A stretch of 64,000 nt of DNA. Source: Arthrobacter sp. ATA002 (GTDB taxonomy: Bacteria > Actinomycetota > Actinomycetes > Actinomycetales > Micrococcaceae). Location: the NCBI RefSeq assembly GCF_026898095.1, contig NZ_CP114015.1:2232001-2296000 (forward strand). Direction: 5' to 3'. Below, piece by piece: positions 27,672-36,874 of the stretch (position 1 is the first letter of the stretch; each line of letters starts with the position of its first letter). Position numbers and translations under genes: made by a program. Below the pieces are notes generated by a model, which was not told the DNA's origin, searched no databases, and saw only the letters and a program-made list of their open reading frames with translations.

Positions 27672-29605
27672 GCACCGTCACCGGCCCGCAGATCGACGGC
27701 GTTGAGCTTGATGATGACGATGACGGACCGTGGTGGAAAGACCGGGAGGTGATGATCCCGGTCTTCTCGGGTGTGGCATTTCTTGCGGGCCTGATCTGCG
27801 AGTGGTCGGACGCAGAAACGGCAGCGATGGTGCTGTTCTGGGCGGGCCTGCTGCTGGGTGCGTCCACGTTCGTACCCGGTGCCCTGCGCAGGCTGTTCGC
27901 CCAAGGCAAGCCCGGCATTGGACTGCTGATGACGATCAGTGCCGCCGGCGCGGTCGTCCTCGGGTACGTTGAGGAAGCCGCCGCGCTGGCGTTCCTGTAC
28001 TCCATCGCCGAAGCCATCGAAGACAAGGCGATGGACCGCGCACGTTCCGGGCTGCGTGCCCTGCTCAAACTCGTCCCCGAAACAGCGTTCATCCGCCGTG
28101 ACGGCGGAACCGTAGAGATACCGGCCAGCGAACTGCAGATCGGAGACCTCCTGGTTGTCCGCCCCGGAGAGCGGGTGGCAACTGACGGTCTCGTGCGGGA
28201 GGGCCGCAGCAGCCTGGACACCTCGGCGGTCACCGGTGAGTCGATTCCCGTGGATGTCGACCCGGGCGACAACGTCCCGGCAGGGTCAATCAACGCCGCC
28301 GGGGCATTGACCATAGAGGCAACCGCCGCGGGAACAGACAACTCCCTGACCACCATTGTTGAGCTTGTCGAGCAGGCGCAGTCCGAAAAGGGCGAACGTG
28401 CCCGGCTGGCGGATCGAATCGCGCGCCCCCTGGTGCCCGGGGTCCTGATCCTGGCCGCACTGGTCGCTGTGATCGGATCCCTGTTCGGTGACCCCGAACT
28501 GTGGATTACCCGCGCCCTGGTGGTGCTGGTGGCCGCTTCGCCGTGCGCGCTGGCCATTTCGGTCCCGCTGACCGTGGTCGCCGGCGTCGGGTCAGCGAGC
28601 CGGTTCGGCGTCGTCATTAAATCGGGTGCCGCCTTCGAACGGTTCGGAAACATCCGGCACCTAGCCGTCGACAAGACCGGGACACTGACCCGCAACCAGC
28701 CGGCCGTTACACAGGTCATCACCACCGGAGGCGCCACCCGGGACGATGTACTGGCCTGGGCCGCAGCCCTGGAACAGCACAGCACCCACCCGCTCGCCGC
28801 CGCAATCACCGTTGCCGCCCCCGACGCAACAAGTGCCAAGGACGTCAGCGAGACGGCAGGTCACGGCATCACCGGCGATCTCCACGGCGCCGCGGTCACG
28901 GTCGGCAGCCCCCGCTGGCTCAGCGCCGGAATCCTCGCAGCTGATGTGGAAACGCTCGAAAGCGAAGGCATGACCGTCGTCGTCGTACACCGGGACGGTG
29001 AGGTCCGCGGCGCGATCGGCGTGCGGGACGAACTGCGCCCCGAAGTTCCCGAGGTGATCCGCACCCTTAGCCAACAGGGAATTCGCGTCACCATGCTCAC
29101 GGGCGACAACGCACGCACTGCCCGGGCGATCGCCGCGCAGGCCGGCATCGAGGACATCCGCGCCGAGCTGCGGCCTGAGGATAAAGCCGCCGCCGTGTCC
29201 GAGTTGACCCGCACCCGCCCGACCGCGATGATCGGTGACGGCATCAATGACGCCCCTGCCCTCGCAGCTTCTGACATAGGAATTGCGATGGGCGCGGCCG
29301 GATCGGATGCCGCCGTGGAATCCGCCGATATCGCCTTCACCGGGCACGACCTTCGGCTCATTCCGCAGGCACTCGAGCATGCCCGCCGGGGCGGCGCCAT
29401 CATCAACCAGAACATCGTCCTGTCGCTGCTCATCATCGCCGCGCTGCTCCCGTTGGCGATCACCGGCGTGCTTGGCCTGGCCGCCGTCGTTCTCGTCCAC
29501 GAGATCGCGGAAGTCATCGTCATCCTTAACGGACTCCGCGCCGCGCGCACCCGCCGGCCCGGCAGCGTCACGCACGCACCTGCGGGAGGCCAGCCGACGT
29601 CGTAA
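27668..29605 (+). CDS. CtpG-like P1B metal-exporting ATPase with SPC motif
   Basis: A 645-aa ATPase with no N-terminal metal-binding domain, only an acidic stretch (DDDDDG, residues 15-20). Motifs are TGES 189-192, SPC 291-293 in place of CPC in the transport helix, DKTGT 335-339, HP in QHSTHPLAAA, and GDGINDAPAL. The last helices read VLVHEIAEVIVILNGLRAAR. SPC and six predicted membrane helices point to the P1B-4-like/CtpG group exporting Co, Cd, Pb or Zn. The upstream sensor makes Cd/Pb the best guess. The start is ATG 27668, overlapping the sensor's stop. Confidence 0.9.
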   Translation: MSTVTGPQIDGVELDDDDDGPWWKDREVMIPVFSGVAFLAGLICEWSDAETAAMVLFWAGLLLGASTFVPGALRRLFAQGKPGIGLLMTISAAGAVVLGYVEEAAALAFLYSIAEAIEDKAMDRARSGLRALLKLVPETAFIRRDGGTVEIPASELQIGDLLVVRPGERVATDGLVREGRSSLDTSAVTGESIPVDVDPGDNVPAGSINAAGALTIEATAAGTDNSLTTIVELVEQAQSEKGERARLADRIARPLVPGVLILAALVAVIGSLFGDPELWITRALVVLVAASPCALAISVPLTVVAGVGSASRFGVVIKSGAAFERFGNIRHLAVDKTGTLTRNQPAVTQVITTGGATRDDVLAWAAALEQHSTHPLAAAITVAAPDATSAKDVSETAGHGITGDLHGAAVTVGSPRWLSAGILAADVETLESEGMTVVVVHRDGEVRGAIGVRDELRPEVPEVIRTLSQQGIRVTMLTGDNARTARAIAAQAGIEDIRAELRPEDKAAAVSELTRTRPTAMIGDGINDAPALAASDIGIAMGAAGSDAAVESADIAFTGHDLRLIPQALEHARRGGAIINQNIVLSLLIIAALLPLAITGVLGLAAVVLVHEIAEVIVILNGLRAARTRRPGSVTHAPAGGQPTS

Positions 29606-29668
29606 GTTCAACGTTGGCCTCACAGCCGCACCAGCGGTGAACCTCACAGGCAGCTCCACGGCGTAGGC

Positions 29669-30690
29669 CTACGGGCGCCGGTACCGCACAGCGAGAGCAT
29701 CGTGCATGAGGTCGCGGAACATTTCTGTCATATAGACAGCGATACCCGCATATTGCGCCATGAGATCGGCACCGACACCGAGTGCGTCCCGCACCGGATC
29801 CAGTGCCGGTGTGGTGGCGTCGGCGGCGGCATTGGCCAACAGCTTCAAACGCTCCGAGCCGGAGGTATAGCCGAGCTCAAACAAGGTCCAGTGGAACAGG
29901 TGCATCAGGGCGGAATCCCGGTCAAAGCCGTCATGCGCGGGCATGGATGCTTTTTCCTCCGCAGTGAGGTCAAAGCTGCGGTGAAGCGCCAGGCCGAAGC
30001 CCGTGAAGAGCAGCCTGCCGTCCCGGATGAGGATGTTCCCGGGATGCACGTCAAAGTGCTGGAACCCCTGGCTGTTCATCCATGCCGTGGCGTTTAGGAG
30101 CTGCTCGACGACGTCAGGAAAGACGCTTGCCCCGGCGCCCTCGGCCACGCTCCTGCGCAACCACTCCCCCAGCGTCTCGGGAACATATTCAAGGAAGAAC
30201 ACCATGCTCTTGGAGGCGTCCTTCATGGCGGAGAGCTTGCTCTGGATCTGCGGCCAATACGGCCCCCAGCGGCGGGCAGGAGCATCGCCGTCGAACTCCC
30301 TCAGGTCGGCTTCGCACTTCACATCCAGGACCCGCCAGCCGAGCAGAAGCGGAAAGAAATCCGCCACACCTGTTTGCACCCACCCGGACGTCACCTGATG
30401 CGCTGCCAGCTCCCGCCCGACCGCATGGGTTGGGCTTCCTATTCCGTAGTGGGAAACGAAGGAAGCGGAAGCTGACACTTCGTGGCGCGCGGATCCGCTT
30501 CCTCGATGTCTGTCACTGGGAGTTGTTTGACGAAGACCGTGGTTGCTCCGATGCGCACCGTCTTGGTTGTTCCGCCGATACCGATACCTGTTTGGTCAGC
30601 ATCCTCGACGAGCCTCCGCACCCCGGCCTCGTCCAGCCGGCCAAGAACAGCGGCGACCGCTCGGGCATCATCTAAACGGGCGGTCATCAT
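29669..30690 (-). CDS. Protein-kinase-like protein with altered DFG motif, frameshifted
   Basis: About 340 aa when joined. The N-lobe (frame starting at ATG 30690) has TTVFVKQLPVTD with a candidate ATP-binding Lys. One base is lost near 30457, then YGIGSPTHAVGREL leads to the hinge-like MVFFLEYVPETLGEWL. The catalytic loop is HFDVHPGNIL (Asp base and Asn present). The metal motif, normally DFG, reads FTGFGLAL, so the metal-binding Asp is Gly. Substrate unknown; homologues are annotated as protein kinases. The start overlaps the stop of the ASCH gene, so the two form an operon. Confidence 0.75.
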
Positions 30691-31174
30691 TTCTCCCTGT
30701 GGCGCGGTGCAGCTGTAGCCGGTTCCGGGTCGATGACTCGGAACCGCTCCAGAACCACCAGCGTCTCATCCGTCACCGTAAACCCGGGATCCCGCAGGTA
30801 TGACCGCACGTCCCGGCTGTGCCAGAACTGCTCATGGTCCGCCCTCCACTGAGCCACACTGCTGTGCCCCTCCCCTCGGCAATGACGTGCGCCAGAGGAA
30901 CCTGGTTGAGCCGCAGTTGCTCGACCTGCACAGTCTCAATGACGGCAACCGGTTCGTTGTCCGAATCGAGCACTGCTTGCCGACTGCCGACTGCAGGCAG
31001 GTCCTCGCCTTCGACTGCATATTCGACCACTAAGGACGTCGTTGCGGTCTTCCGGCCTGCGAGGATCGAAGCCACCAGTGAATCGCGCAACGGGCCGGGA
31101 AAAGCGAACTCTGCGCGGGGCAGGCCGCCGGGAAGGAACGGTTCCGGGAAAGTACCAATCGGCTGGTGGCTCAT
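30687..31174 (-). CDS. ASCH-domain protein, frameshifted
   Basis: About 162 aa when joined. The ASCH fold (RNA- or nucleoside-binding beta barrel related to PUA) is marked by FPGPLRDSLVASILAGRKTA and the loop DLPAVGSRQAVLDSDNEPVA; then one base is lost in a G run near 30868. The frame ending at 30687 continues SVAQWRADHEQFW and DETLVVLERFRVI, as family members do. Homologues include nucleotide hydrolases, but no activity can be assigned. The ATG at 31174 starts the operon with the kinase-like gene. Confidence 0.8.
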
Positions 31175-31301
31175 ATGCAGATCCTCCCACAAGTGGGAAA
31201 AGGTGCTGGCCAAGCGGATCAGAGGCCCCCACGACCGGATAACCCGGAGTAAAATGGACGTTCTCAAAATCTTCCTTCGGCAGCGGACGCCGATCTTTTC
31301 C

Positions 31302-31345
31302 GACCAATCGGTTGACTCTTCGACCGATCGGTCTAAACTCTGGTC
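31302..31345 (+). promoter_or_regulatory. Promoter with tandem TetR-type operators for the bPH2 operon; probable leaderless start
   Basis: A -35 box TTGACT (31312-31317) and a -10 box TAAACT (31334-31339) are 16 bases apart. A perfect 12-bp palindrome GACCGATCGGTC (31322-31333) fills the spacer, and a near copy GACCAATCGGTT (31302-31313) overlaps the -35 box. The ATG at 31346 is seven bases after the -10 box, so transcription should start at or next to it, with no ribosome site. The third gene of the operon is a TetR regulator, the likely ligand of both sites. Confidence 0.75.
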
Positions 31346-31861
31346 ATGGCGATTATCGGCGAGGTCGAGAACAGCGGATTGAAGGTCCGCCCGCCTGCCC
31401 TGCGGGTTGACCGGCGGGCACCGGCGTGGTGGATGGTACGAAACATACTCGTCTGCGGTGTACCGCTTGCGCTGCTTATCGCGGGCGCTGTCCTCTGGGA
31501 TCCCGCCCGGGCCTGGCTTATCGCGCCCATAGTGGGCATGGCGCTGGTCCTGGCCGCCAAAGCGGGCGTCGAACCGTGGTGGCGCTACCGGGTGCACCGC
31601 TGGGAAGTGACGGATCGAGCCACGTACGCATCCACCGGTTGGCTCGTCGTGGAGTGGCGGGTGGCGCCGACCTCGCGGATTCAGACCGTCGACGCCGTCC
31701 GCGGGCCTCTCGAGCAGCTCTTTGGTCTGGCCACGCTCCGGGTGACAACGGCGTCCTCCTCCGGGGCCATCAACATCCGCGGGTTGGACCACCGCACCGC
31801 TGAAGAAGCCGCTGCACGCCTGGCCGTGGTCGCCGAGCTCTCCGAAGGTGATGCGACATGA
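31346..31861 (+). CDS. PH-domain (bPH2, YdbS-like) membrane protein
   Basis: A 171-aa protein: two N-terminal membrane segments (residues about 29-70, NILVCGVPLALLIAGAVLW and WLIAPIVGMALVLAAKAG), then one bacterial PH domain (YRVHRWEVTDRATYASTGWL, VAPTSRIQTVDAVRGPLEQL, LRVTTASSSGAINIRGLD). It is the small partner of a YdbS/YdbT-type pair; the next gene overlaps by four bases. YdbS/YdbT have been linked to envelope stress or antimicrobial-peptide tolerance in Bacillus; a role here is inferred. Confidence 0.85.
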   Translation: MAIIGEVENSGLKVRPPALRVDRRAPAWWMVRNILVCGVPLALLIAGAVLWDPARAWLIAPIVGMALVLAAKAGVEPWWRYRVHRWEVTDRATYASTGWLVVEWRVAPTSRIQTVDAVRGPLEQLFGLATLRVTTASSSGAINIRGLDHRTAEEAAARLAVVAELSEGDAT

Positions 31862-33423
31862 CGGCGGCGGACGCTGCCGAAACGCCGTGGCAGCGCCTCA
31901 GCATCCGTGTGGTGTGGGTCGACGTCGTCGTAAGTCTGCTCTCGCTGCTTCCAGGCGCGGCCGCGCTCTGGATTTTCGACGCTGAACCCTCCGGTGGCGC
32001 ACTGTGGCCGCTTCTCTTCGTGGCCGTGGCCGGCACCGCCGGTGCGGTCAGTGACATCCTTCGCTGGGCCTTCACGACCTACCGCGTCACACCCACCGAC
32101 ATCGAACTGCGAACCGGAGTTTTGGTGCGCCGCCACCGCACCCTTCACCGCGACCGGGTACGCAGCGTCGACACGGCCACCAAGCTGCGGCACCGGCTTA
32201 CCGGTCTGCGCGTCGTCACCATCGGTGCCGGGCAGCAGGCCGGCGCAGGAGAATCTGCGCTCGTCCTGGACGCCTTGTCGGCCACGGATGCCGTGGCCCT
32301 GCGGGAAGGCCTTCTCCGCTCCGGCCAGGCCGCGTCCCCGGACGCCGCGCCAGCTGCCGCCGCGTCTTCGACTGCCGCCTCCTCGAGCGCCGGTCCGCGC
32401 AACGGCGTGCAGGTGCTCGCCACCTTTCGCCCCGGATGGGTTCTCTACAACATGTTCAGCATTTGGTCCTATGTCATGGCGGCGGGTTTGCTCTGGGGCG
32501 GCTTCTGGTTCGTCTCGGCCTTTGGCGTGGATGCTGCCGGCGTCATCGCCGGCCTGACGAACTGGGATGCGGTGGGGTGGCCCGGCATCACGCTGCTGGT
32601 GCTCGCGGGCACCGGGATACTCGGCGCCCTTGGGCTCGGGGTGAACTTCCTCCTCGGCTACGGAAGGTTCGAGCTTTCGCGGGTTCGGCAGGGGGACCAC
32701 TCCCATCTCCGAACCCGCCGCGGTTTGCTGAGCACGCGCGAGGTCCTCCGCGACGAGTCGCGGATGCGCGGACTGTCCATCAGCGAGCCTGTCCTGTGGA
32801 GGTGGATCGGAATGGCCGACACCAATGTCATCACCACCGGGCTCAATGTGTGGGACCCGGAGGAGCCAACCGCGATCCTTCCGCGCGGACCCGTCACGGT
32901 TGCCCGCGGCGTGGCCGGAAAGGTCTTCGGCCGGCAGAACCCTTTTGACGCGCCGCTGGCCGCGCATCCGCTCCCCGCCCTCCGGCGTCGTCTCTGGTGG
33001 GCGACAGCGGTCTCCGCCGTGGCCCCCGCAGTCCTGCTCACCCCGGCTCTCACCGGAGCGGTCCCTGCCTGGTCGCCCTGGGCCGCCGCCGCGGTGCGGC
33101 CGCCCGCGCTTCTCGCTGCGGTTGTTGCCTACCGCTCACTCGGCCACACGATCGACGGCAGCTACCTCGTGGTGCGCTCCGGGCTTTTCAGCCGCACGAC
33201 GTCGGCGCTGCGGCGTGATGCGGTGAGCACGATCGCGGTGCGGCAGTCGGTGCTGCAGCGCAGGCTGGGATTGGCCACGGTCTCGGCAATGACGGCTGCC
33301 GGATGGTCGGCGTATGAAATCCCCGATGTGCCCGCAAACCGTGCCGTGGAGCTCGCCTCGGAAGCCGCGCCCGGCGTGCTCGACGACTTCATTGAGCGCC
33401 CCTCCCCCGTTGCTCGACCATAA
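31858..33423 (+). CDS. PH-domain (bPH2, YdbT-like) membrane protein
   Basis: A 521-aa protein with two or three bacterial PH domains and several pairs of membrane helices. PH units are seen at residues about 70-155 (YRVTPTDIELRTGVLVRRHR, DRVRSVDTATKLRHRLTGL), 260-350 (FELSRVRQGDHSHLRTRRGL, ESRMRGLSISEPVLWRWIGM) and 420-505 (SYLVVRSGLFSRTTSALRRD, VSTIAVRQSVLQRRLGLATV). An Ala/Ser linker near 160-180 separates the first two. It overlaps the YdbS-like gene (ATGA) and is followed by TetR eight bases on. Confidence 0.85.
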   Translation: MTAADAAETPWQRLSIRVVWVDVVVSLLSLLPGAAALWIFDAEPSGGALWPLLFVAVAGTAGAVSDILRWAFTTYRVTPTDIELRTGVLVRRHRTLHRDRVRSVDTATKLRHRLTGLRVVTIGAGQQAGAGESALVLDALSATDAVALREGLLRSGQAASPDAAPAAAASSTAASSSAGPRNGVQVLATFRPGWVLYNMFSIWSYVMAAGLLWGGFWFVSAFGVDAAGVIAGLTNWDAVGWPGITLLVLAGTGILGALGLGVNFLLGYGRFELSRVRQGDHSHLRTRRGLLSTREVLRDESRMRGLSISEPVLWRWIGMADTNVITTGLNVWDPEEPTAILPRGPVTVARGVAGKVFGRQNPFDAPLAAHPLPALRRRLWWATAVSAVAPAVLLTPALTGAVPAWSPWAAAAVRPPALLAAVVAYRSLGHTIDGSYLVVRSGLFSRTTSALRRDAVSTIAVRQSVLQRRLGLATVSAMTAAGWSAYEIPDVPANRAVELASEAAPGVLDDFIERPSPVARP

Positions 33424-33430
33424 TGGGAAC

Positions 33431-34072
33431 GTGACATCCCCTGAGTATCCCGCGCGCACTTTCACCGGGACCGCGCGCCGTGCGCAGATCATCCGCGCCG
33501 CCATCACGACCGTAAACGAAATCGGATACCACCGGGCATCCCTTGCCGAGATTGCGGTGCGTGCCGGCGTGGGGAAGAGCGCAATCGTCTACTACTTTGC
33601 GTCGAAGGAATCGCTGCTGCTCAGCGTCGTCGACGAGGTGTTCGGCCGCCAGTACGAAGCAATGTTGCCGGCCGTGCACGCGGAGCCGGATCCGGCTTCG
33701 CAGCTCCGTGCCTACGCCCGCGCCTATCTCGAGTTCGTCGATTCGCACCGCGAGGAGGTCACCGCCGGCATTGAGATTGTCGTCTCGCACCGGACCGAGG
33801 ACGGCACTCCGCTCTATCTCAGCGGGACAGAGGAAGACTCGGAGCTGCTGAGGCGCGTCCTCTCCGACGGAATGGATGCCGGCGTCTTCCGGCGGATGCC
33901 GCTGCGCATCGCGGTCTCGCTCGTCGAATCTCTCCTGGACGTATGGACCACCGAACTGCAGCACGACCTCAACGCGGAGCTCGGTAACTTCGGCGAGGAA
34001 ACCATCGATTTCCTGCTGCAGGGGCTGGCGGTTACCCGGCCAAAGGACGCGGATACGGCGAAGACCCCTTAG
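33431..34072 (+). CDS. TetR-family regulator of the bPH2 operon
   Basis: A 213-aa repressor starting at GTG 33431, seven bases after the YdbT-like stop, with GGGAAC upstream. The helix-turn-helix is complete (RRAQIIRAAITTVNEIGYHR, ASLAEIAVRAGVGKSAIVYY, residues about 15-60). Being last in the operon and given the tandem palindromes at its head, it most likely represses its own operon; the inducer is unknown. Confidence 0.87.
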   Translation: MTSPEYPARTFTGTARRAQIIRAAITTVNEIGYHRASLAEIAVRAGVGKSAIVYYFASKESLLLSVVDEVFGRQYEAMLPAVHAEPDPASQLRAYARAYLEFVDSHREEVTAGIEIVVSHRTEDGTPLYLSGTEEDSELLRRVLSDGMDAGVFRRMPLRIAVSLVESLLDVWTTELQHDLNAELGNFGEETIDFLLQGLAVTRPKDADTAKTP

Positions 34073-34154
34073 GTGGGGCGTAATCGCATGCCGCCGGCCT
34101 AAGAGGTCTTCACCTATTCGGTTGTCGGCAAGGTCCGGCCCTGCCGCGGTACTG

Positions 34155-35198
34155 CTACCGGCTTGCCGCCGCCGAGGCTCGCAGGTCACCCTCCGGATCG
34201 GAGGGCAGCACCCGGCGCAGTACGTCAGCGAGGGTAATGACGCCGATGAACCGGTCCTGTTCCATGACGGCGGCCAGCTGTTCGCTGGCGCTGCGGATGC
34301 GGGACAGGGCCTCGTACACCGGGGTATCCGCGTCGAGCGTGAAAGCAGGGCGGGACAGCTCACGCACGGGGCGGTCCTTCGGCTCCATCAGGGTGTCCCG
34401 CACGTGGAGCACGCCGGGGATGCCCCCCTGCCCGTCAGCGACGAGGATCCGCATATGCCGGGAACGCCGGGCAGCATCCTGGACATCCGCCACGGTGGCC
34501 GCTTCGGAAACCGCTGTGGGGGTGGAACCCTGCGCGATGAGGGACCTCACGGTGAGCTTATCGAGCTCGAAGACGCCGGAGAGCTGCGTCCGGAAGGACG
34601 CGTCGAGGGCGCCCACCGAGGCCGAGTGCTCCACCAGGTGCCGGATAGTGTCAACGTCCTGACCTCCGACGGCGGCCCGCTCGACGGGTGTCACTCCGCT
34701 GGCGGCCACCAGACGGTTGGCGATGGCGTTGATCCAGCTCAGCAGCGGCCGCACCGTCCAGATAAACGCCCGTGACGGAATGCCAATTAGTTTGGCCGAG
34801 GTCTCCGGGAAGGCAATGGCCCAGGACTTGGGTGCCATTTCGCCGACGACCAGATGCAGGAAGGTCACAAACAGCAGGGACAGGGCGAACGCCGTACCCC
34901 CGGCCACCTGATCAGGCAGGCCCCAGGAGCTGAAGATCGGCCCCAGCCAGCCGTCGACAGCCGGCTTGGTCACCGCTCCCAGAGCGAACGTGCAGGCGGT
35001 AATGCCCAGCTGGGCCCCTGCAAGCATGAGCGTGAGCTCATTGATGCCGCGCAGCGCTGCACGCGCAGACCGGTTGGTGGCGGCGTCGGCTTCCAGCCGG
35101 TGACTGCGTGCACCGAGCAGCGCAAATTCGATGATGACGAAGAAGGCGCTGAGGGCGATCAGAAGGACGGTTACGACGGTTACGGTCAGGGCGCTCAT
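34155..35198 (-). CDS. CNNM/CorC-type (DUF21-CBS) membrane protein, second of a pair
   Basis: A 347-aa HlyC/CorC family protein: DUF21 membrane domain at residues about 1-185 (VLLIALSAFFVIIEFALLGA, LTLMLAGAQLGITACTFALG, HLVVGEMAPKSWAIAFPE) and a CBS pair at about 205-335. Unlike its upstream partner it has no C-terminal CorC_HlyC transporter-associated domain. The DUF21 core is related to CNNM Mg2+ transporters. The first codon overlaps the upstream gene's end by four bases. Confidence 0.87.
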   Translation of the reverse strand: MSALTVTVVTVLLIALSAFFVIIEFALLGARSHRLEADAATNRSARAALRGINELTLMLAGAQLGITACTFALGAVTKPAVDGWLGPIFSSWGLPDQVAGGTAFALSLLFVTFLHLVVGEMAPKSWAIAFPETSAKLIGIPSRAFIWTVRPLLSWINAIANRLVAASGVTPVERAAVGGQDVDTIRHLVEHSASVGALDASFRTQLSGVFELDKLTVRSLIAQGSTPTAVSEAATVADVQDAARRSRHMRILVADGQGGIPGVLHVRDTLMEPKDRPVRELSRPAFTLDADTPVYEALSRIRSASEQLAAVMEQDRFIGVITLADVLRRVLPSDPEGDLRASAAASR

Positions 35199-36601
35199 CG
35201 GTTCTCCTCCGCGTCTTCCAGCAGATCATCCCGGTTGGTGGGAGCCTCAGGATCGGTTTCGACCAGACGGACCCGCAGTTCACTGGGAACATGCCGGGCC
35301 ACTTCGAGCACGTCAATGTCCAGCACGCGGCTGATTTGGTGCTCCAGCGCCAGTTCACGCGGATCGTCGGGCAACTGAATCCGGACTGTTTCACCGGCCG
35401 CGGGCAGCTTGCCGCAGGCGGCAATGACTAAGCCGGAGATGGTCTCATAGTCACCGGCGGGCAGCTCGTGCCCGATGGCTCGTTCCACCTCGTCCACATG
35501 GATTTCTCCGCGCATCCGCCAGGAACGGGAATGCTCGGTTTCGATGGCAGGCGCAGGCAGTGCGTCGTGCTCATCCGTTAGTTCGCCGACGAGTTCCTCG
35601 GCCAGGTCCTCCAGCGTCAGGACTCCGGTGAAGCCGCCGTACTCGTCGATCACGCAAGCCAGCTGGTTCTTGGATTCGACGAGGCGGACAAGGGCATCGG
35701 GCAGGGACATGAGGGTCGGCACCACGAGCGCCGGACGCATAATGGCTGCGACCGGGGCATCATCCGGCTCCCGCGTCTCCAACAGATCCGCAAGCTGGAC
35801 GACGCCGAGGGGCTCCTCGGCGGGGGAAACCACCGGATAGCGGGTATGGGCCGCTGCCATCAGTGCCCGGACCTCGCCAACAGTGGTGTCCGGGGACACC
35901 GTGCCGACCCGGCTTCGCGGGATCATGGCGTGCTCGACGTCGCGGTCCGGGAAATCCAGGACACGGTCGATAAGGACGGACAGGTCCTCCGGCAGATCAC
36001 CGCTTTCGCGGGATTCGGCCACGATACGTTCCAGGTCCTCCGCGTTGGCAGTCGTGTCCATGTCATGGACCGGTTCAATTCGGAATAGCCGCAGCAGCGC
36101 GTTGGCCGAATAGTCGAAGAACGCGATCAACCAGCCGAAGACCGTCAGGTAGACGGTGGTGGAGCGCGCGAGTCCCAACGCAAGCGGTTCCGCATTCGCA
36201 ATGGCCAGGTTCTTCGGATAGAGCTCACCGAAGATCATCTGGATGACGGTGGCCAGGATCAGGGCCAGGACCGTTCCGACGGAGATTCCGACGGCGGCGG
36301 GAACACCGACGCCGCCGAGCAGGAGGCCCAGTGACTCACCAATCAGCGGCTCAGCCACAAAGCCGACCAGCAGGCCGGTGACAGTAATGCCCAGCTGTGC
36401 TCCGGAGAGCATGAACGATGTACGGCGGGTGACCTTCAATGCCCGCTGCGCGGCGGCGTCGCCTGCCTCGGCACGGGCGGCAAGGCGGGTCCGGTCCACG
36501 GACATGTAGGCGAATTCCTGGGCTACGAAATAGCCGTTGGCGGCGATGATGGCCAGGATGACCACCATGCCAAGAAGCAGGAGGAGGAGCGGCTCCAGCA
36601 T
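35195..36601 (-). CDS. CNNM/CorC-type (DUF21-CBS-CorC_HlyC) membrane protein
   Basis: A 468-aa protein with the full architecture: DUF21 (residues about 1-195; YFVAQEFAYMSVDRTRL, SFMLSGAQLGITVTGLLVGF, MIFGELYPKNLAIANAEP), CBS pair (about 215-335; VEHAMIPRSRVG, QLACVIDEYGGFTGVLTLED) and a C-terminal CorC_HlyC domain (about 355-440; GEIHVDEVERAIGHELP, YETISGLVIAACGKLP). The pair may act as a heteromer in Mg2+ or Co2+ efflux; direction and ion are not shown by sequence. Its start at 36601 has AGGGGAGG partly buried in a leader hairpin. Confidence 0.9.
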   Translation of the reverse strand: MLEPLLLLLLGMVVILAIIAANGYFVAQEFAYMSVDRTRLAARAEAGDAAAQRALKVTRRTSFMLSGAQLGITVTGLLVGFVAEPLIGESLGLLLGGVGVPAAVGISVGTVLALILATVIQMIFGELYPKNLAIANAEPLALGLARSTTVYLTVFGWLIAFFDYSANALLRLFRIEPVHDMDTTANAEDLERIVAESRESGDLPEDLSVLIDRVLDFPDRDVEHAMIPRSRVGTVSPDTTVGEVRALMAAAHTRYPVVSPAEEPLGVVQLADLLETREPDDAPVAAIMRPALVVPTLMSLPDALVRLVESKNQLACVIDEYGGFTGVLTLEDLAEELVGELTDEHDALPAPAIETEHSRSWRMRGEIHVDEVERAIGHELPAGDYETISGLVIAACGKLPAAGETVRIQLPDDPRELALEHQISRVLDIDVLEVARHVPSELRVRLVETDPEAPTNRDDLLEDAEENR

Positions 36602-36778
36602 TAGTTCCGCACCTCCCCTCGGTAGGTGCAGAGTCCGGGCGGAAGCGCCCCGGATATCATGCGGTGGTGAATGAAACTCGGACTATGGCTCGGGTCGCTG
36701 CGCGACCCGGATGTCTTAGTCGATCGGCCCATTTGAGGTTTTTGCACTCTCCAAAGGTCGGGAATACCGGCAAAAACC
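36602..36778 (-). promoter_or_regulatory. Structured 5' leader of the CNNM/CorC operon, candidate metal-responsive element
   Basis: Read on the minus strand, four stems occur in order: a 9-bp stem (36770-36778 with 36737-36745, arms GGTTTTTGC/GCAAAAACC), an 8-bp stem (36702-36709 with 36691-36698, CGGGTCGC/GCGACCCG), a 6-7 bp stem (36634-36654), and a 6-bp stem (GCACCT/AGGTGC, 36609-36629) that contains part of the Shine-Dalgarno AGGGGAGG. Closing of the last stem would hide the ribosome site. I could not match it confidently to the M-box or to another known class. Confidence 0.5.
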
Positions 36779-36874
36779 ACTATACCGAAGAACATCCGCC
36801 CAATGGCGGGGCCGGTCTTTCACCCGTTCTAAGCCGCGCTTAGTAGAACTTTCCTTGGCCCGTCCGCTGATGCC

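Noticed and set aside
36602-36778. Naming the leader an M-box riboswitch
   Set aside because: The stems and the Mg-type operon fit the idea, but the conserved M-box core sequences could not be found by eye; left as a candidate.
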